This document shows positions 39,401 through 43,843 of a DNA stretch of 64,000 nt, piece by piece; the stretch's first letter is position 1; the number at the start of each line of letters is the position of its first letter. The stretch is from Nymphaea colorata. Its lineage: Eukaryota > Streptophyta > Magnoliopsida > Nymphaeales > Nymphaeaceae. Both the position numbers and the translations under genes were made by a program. The stretch spans positions 3,463,500 through 3,527,499 of the forward strand of contig NC_045149.1 of assembly GCF_008831285.2 (NCBI RefSeq). Reading direction: 5' to 3'. Below the pieces are notes generated by a model. The model worked only from the letters and a program-made list of their open reading frames with translations. It was not told the DNA's origin and searched no databases.

Positions 39401-42400
39401 TGTTGCAAGTAGGGTTGGAGATGTCTAAATAATCAACATAGTAGAGATCATTGTTTCTTAGAAATTTTCCTAATAGTCTACTTGGAAAGATGGTCTTATA
39501 TAGAAAATTTATTTTGTGAGGAGATAGTGTTGTTATTTGAGAAACCGACGGAAGATTCAAGTTAAGTTTGGGAATATGTGTAACTTTTGGTATTTTGAAA
39601 ACTTTTGAATTAAAATTTTGATCAAAATTTCCAATACATTTGATTTCAAGAAAAGTTCCATGGGCGGTTTTAACAAAAGGGCATGACTCTTCCTTAGTGC
39701 ATTCGGTAAGTAGTGAACTACAAGAGGTCATATAAAACGAGGCTTCGAAATCAAGTATTCGAGAGTACTTGATGATGTAGATGCCACTGTTGCTCCAGAA
39801 ATTGAAGAAGCGCGTCCTTTGAAAAGCGGTTGAAGAGCATCAATGAACTTTGTTTGGAGAGCACTTACAAGCTTGTCTAGGACAAAGTGATTGCTTTCTT
39901 TACTTGCTTCGTGCATTACCCCAGCCACACTTGTCTTTTTGCCAAATTTTTTCAATTTAGGGCATCAAGGTTTAATATGTCATTCTTCTCGGCAATGAAA
40001 AAATATGATCTTATTGTTATTATCTTCATAATTTCGATTGAAATGAGGAAGCTTATAGGTTTTCATGTGAACACCGAATCTTGAGGTAGCAACATTCTTT
40101 TTTCTAGAAAAGTTAAGTTTATTCTATTTCATTTGAAGCTTTTCTATGGTCTCATTCATGGATGACACTTCTTGTCTATGAAGTAAGGAGGTTTTGACCC
40201 CATCAGATTTCGATCAAAGAACAAAAACAAATTTATAAAATTTCTTCTTTTGAATTTGTTTTTCTCTTAGCACTGAGTCTCTTGGATCAAACCATTTGGG
40301 TTCAAATAAGGCAAGTTCATTCCATAATTGTTTCGTCTCTCCAACATATACCTTAGGAGATTTCAATGCGGATGTCACATTCTTTGAGTCTCAACCTTAT
40401 TATAGTTCCTCACCTACCTCTATTGAGATGCCACCGTCATCTGACCTACTACCTATTCCTCCTATTCCTTTGGAGTCATTCCCTTACGAGTCTCCTTCTG
40501 GGTATTCTCCCACTGCAGTGTCCAAGTTTCGTGATCCTCCGAATAGTTGTGGACTATTTGCTACCACATTACACCAGATTCAGGATAATAGGACAATAGC
40601 TGCATCAGGTACACAAATAACAGTACTGATGCATAGAACATCTCTGTAAACCAAACGTTACTCAAATGTATGCTGACACCCGAATGCAAACTTCGCAATC
40701 TAACAAATCCTACCTTTGATAGTCTCAACTAGTAGCCAGAAAGTTAAATGTGCACTCTAGTTGCGTGTCTAGCTCAAAACAAGGTTGGCTCTACTGTTGT
40801 TTCAGGATGAGGTAGGTAGATGTACCTTTCTTGTCATCAGTTTCCACCGAGCTCCAAACTTCTCTCTCTCTCTCTCTTGTTTGTCTGATGAGTGTATGTG
40901 TGTATGTATGTATATAACACACACACACACACATACACATTTTATAATATCTGTATGCTATGTGACACGGGTATGTGGGATTGCCCCACACCCACTCCGG
41001 TACACGGGTATGCAGGACTGGGTACGGTGGTGCCACTGGGTATGGGTCAGACCCGATCCAAATCATAAATTTTGTTTCGTTTTTAACTTACAAAACAGTC
41101 GAGCTTTGTTGCAAAGCTTGACCGACCGACGTTTTCTTCAATAGTTTTCCACAGCAGTGATGATTGGCGGCCGTAGGCAGGTAAGTTTTTTTTTTTTTTT
41201 TTCTTTCTTTCTTTTTGCTATTACAACTTATTGTTCCATTTTCTTGATTTGGGGGGTTTTGGTTTTTTTTATTTGAGGATGTTTTTGTTTGAAGATTGAA
41301 TTGTAAAACTGTAAATCTTTCCATTTTTTCATGTTTTGGTTTGATTTTATGTGTTTATCTGTTGCTGGCGGCGTTTGGTTGCATTTTATTTCTATCTGCT
41401 CTTTTGGCTGCTTCCTGCCAGTTTTGTTTGGTTGCTGCCATTTTTTATTAAAAGTTTGATGAATCTATCGGCAAGATTCTCTTCAGTCTTCATCTACTAA
41501 ACAAAAGTGATGCTGCCAAGTGCCGATCAGCCAAGCTTAGGCACAAGCCTAAATGCCGGTCATCAAATTCTGTAATAGTTGATTGCATATTGTTTTATTC
41601 TGTTCATTATATTTTTCTTTGTTTTGCATTTTTTTATTATTTTTAATGTTTTATTTGTGATGAACAATGTTTCGTTTGTAGACTTTTTTATGGGTATTAA
41701 TGTTTTTTCCATTTTATCATTTTTTGGGAATTTAAAATTTGTTGTACCACCCACAATTTTCACAATTGCCGTGTCCAAACTCCATACGCCGTACCCAAAC
41801 CCATACCGTATCCGCACCCATGTGACATAGTCTGTATGTATGTGTGTATGTGTATGCTAATGCATGTGGCTTATAGTCCAATCAAAATTATTTACTGGTA
41901 TGCATTAATAATGGTGACTCTTTTGTTTTTCCTTATTCCAGTGATGCATCATTTGGGTATCCTGGAGGACCTCTTCTATTCAAGAACTTGAATTTTGGCA
42001 TAGACCTTGACAGCCGCATTGCAAGTAAGTCTTCAAACATTTGTTTATTTTTTTCTGTTAATCGAAAACTAAAGCAATCAGCAGCGAATCAGTTGTTGCT
42101 ACATGGCTTAAGTTTGGCCCATGTATGAATTATCTGTATTGAATTTTTAGTACACCTTATCATTATCGCCATTAGGATTGGGTACTAACTCTTTGTGATC
42201 AATGGATAGGAAAGTTTATTTCCGTTTACTGGTCCCTCTCTCTCCTCTGCATGTGTCAAATATCGACAATCGGAAAACAATAATGACATGATTCTCATTA
42301 GGATATGGATGATGATGTCGTCTTGGCAACTTACAAGTGGTCTTTCAGAAGTGATATGGGGCTAATGGGTGCCCCAAATATGACTTTTTTTTTTATTCAC

Positions 42401-43329
42401 ATTCACGCAACCGTAATTTTGGAAAATGCAATTATGATTTGTTAGCAGGTTCCTCGAGTGCTTCATGAGCAGAGTTTCAAAAAACTTCTAAAATTTTATC
42501 ACTTGAAAATCGATTTAGACATAGAGGAAAGACGGTCAAATTTATGTGAAGTAGACCATCTGAAGCGTTCTTAGTTTTTTTTTTATGATTGGCTACGAGT
42601 TTGGTTTTGAAGTAAACCATTCATTCTCATTATCTCATAGGTGATTACTGGGTTCCTTGAATTTTTAACTTGCACAATCATGTAGATGGCTTTTCCCATG
42701 CATTAAGGGTATGCTTTATGAGTGTTTCTTTCATGAATGTCGAGAAAAGAAACTTAATTGAAATGTCTGTCCTTATGTGATCTATGATGGAGTTCATATT
42801 TTTATGAGTGAATAAGCATTTTCCTGTTTAGATTAAGATGTTGAGTAGACATGATATTGATCCAAGAATTTGAAATCTTCTTTATGTCCTTTGGTGTGTA
42901 CATTTCTCTTGTTGTGCTCTAATTTCTTGGTTTTAGTTTTCAGTTGTGATTGGTGGCCTTGCTTTTAACTATGTTTCATCTTGTTGCTAGTGGTTGGACC
43001 GAATGGTATCGGCAAATCGACCATTCTAAAATTAATTGCAGGAGAGCTCCAACCAAGCTCTGGTACAATTTTTCGTTCAGCAAAGGTAAGTTTGCCCCCT
43101 TTCAAATGTAACTACATTATCTTGACTTGGATCATTACTATAGTTTTCATTTGCCATAGTGAATTTCCTTGTATTTTGCTAGTTTCCTTCATAATTTTAT
43201 ATTGAAAATCCTGGAAAGATCTTGTCATTTTCTGGAAAACATAAAATGCGGATTTTAACATTCTTCCATGATATACATGTTTAAATAGTAGTTTTGTAGT
43301 CCATACTAAGTGTATTTTAATTGTATACA

Positions 43330-43361
<32 letters not shown>

Positions 43362-43784
43362 CTTTGGTATATGTATACATATATATATATATATATATAT
43401 GTATATACATTAAGTATACTTAGTGTATAGGTTTCAACATAAATATTCTAGTATTTCTTTTTGTATTTTTTTCATTTCTACTGGTATATTTTTCCTTTTT
43501 CTTGTAATAGTCAACTTTGGACTTTGGCCAAAGTCAACTAGTTGTTGAAGGTTCCAACGGTTCTAAATAGAGCCGTTGGATATCCTCCAACAGCTAGCTC
43601 TTGAGAATATCAACTTACAGATTTCTTTACTAAGGCTTTGTACTGACCTAGATTACAGTTTTTGCTTGACAAACTTTCGGTTATAGCACCATAAGTTTTT
43701 GTTTTGGGGTGGGGGGTGTTAAAATAGTAGTTTGGTTGTACATGCTAACTGTATGTTAATTATATATATATATGTGTGTGTGTA

Positions 43785-43843
<59 letters not shown>
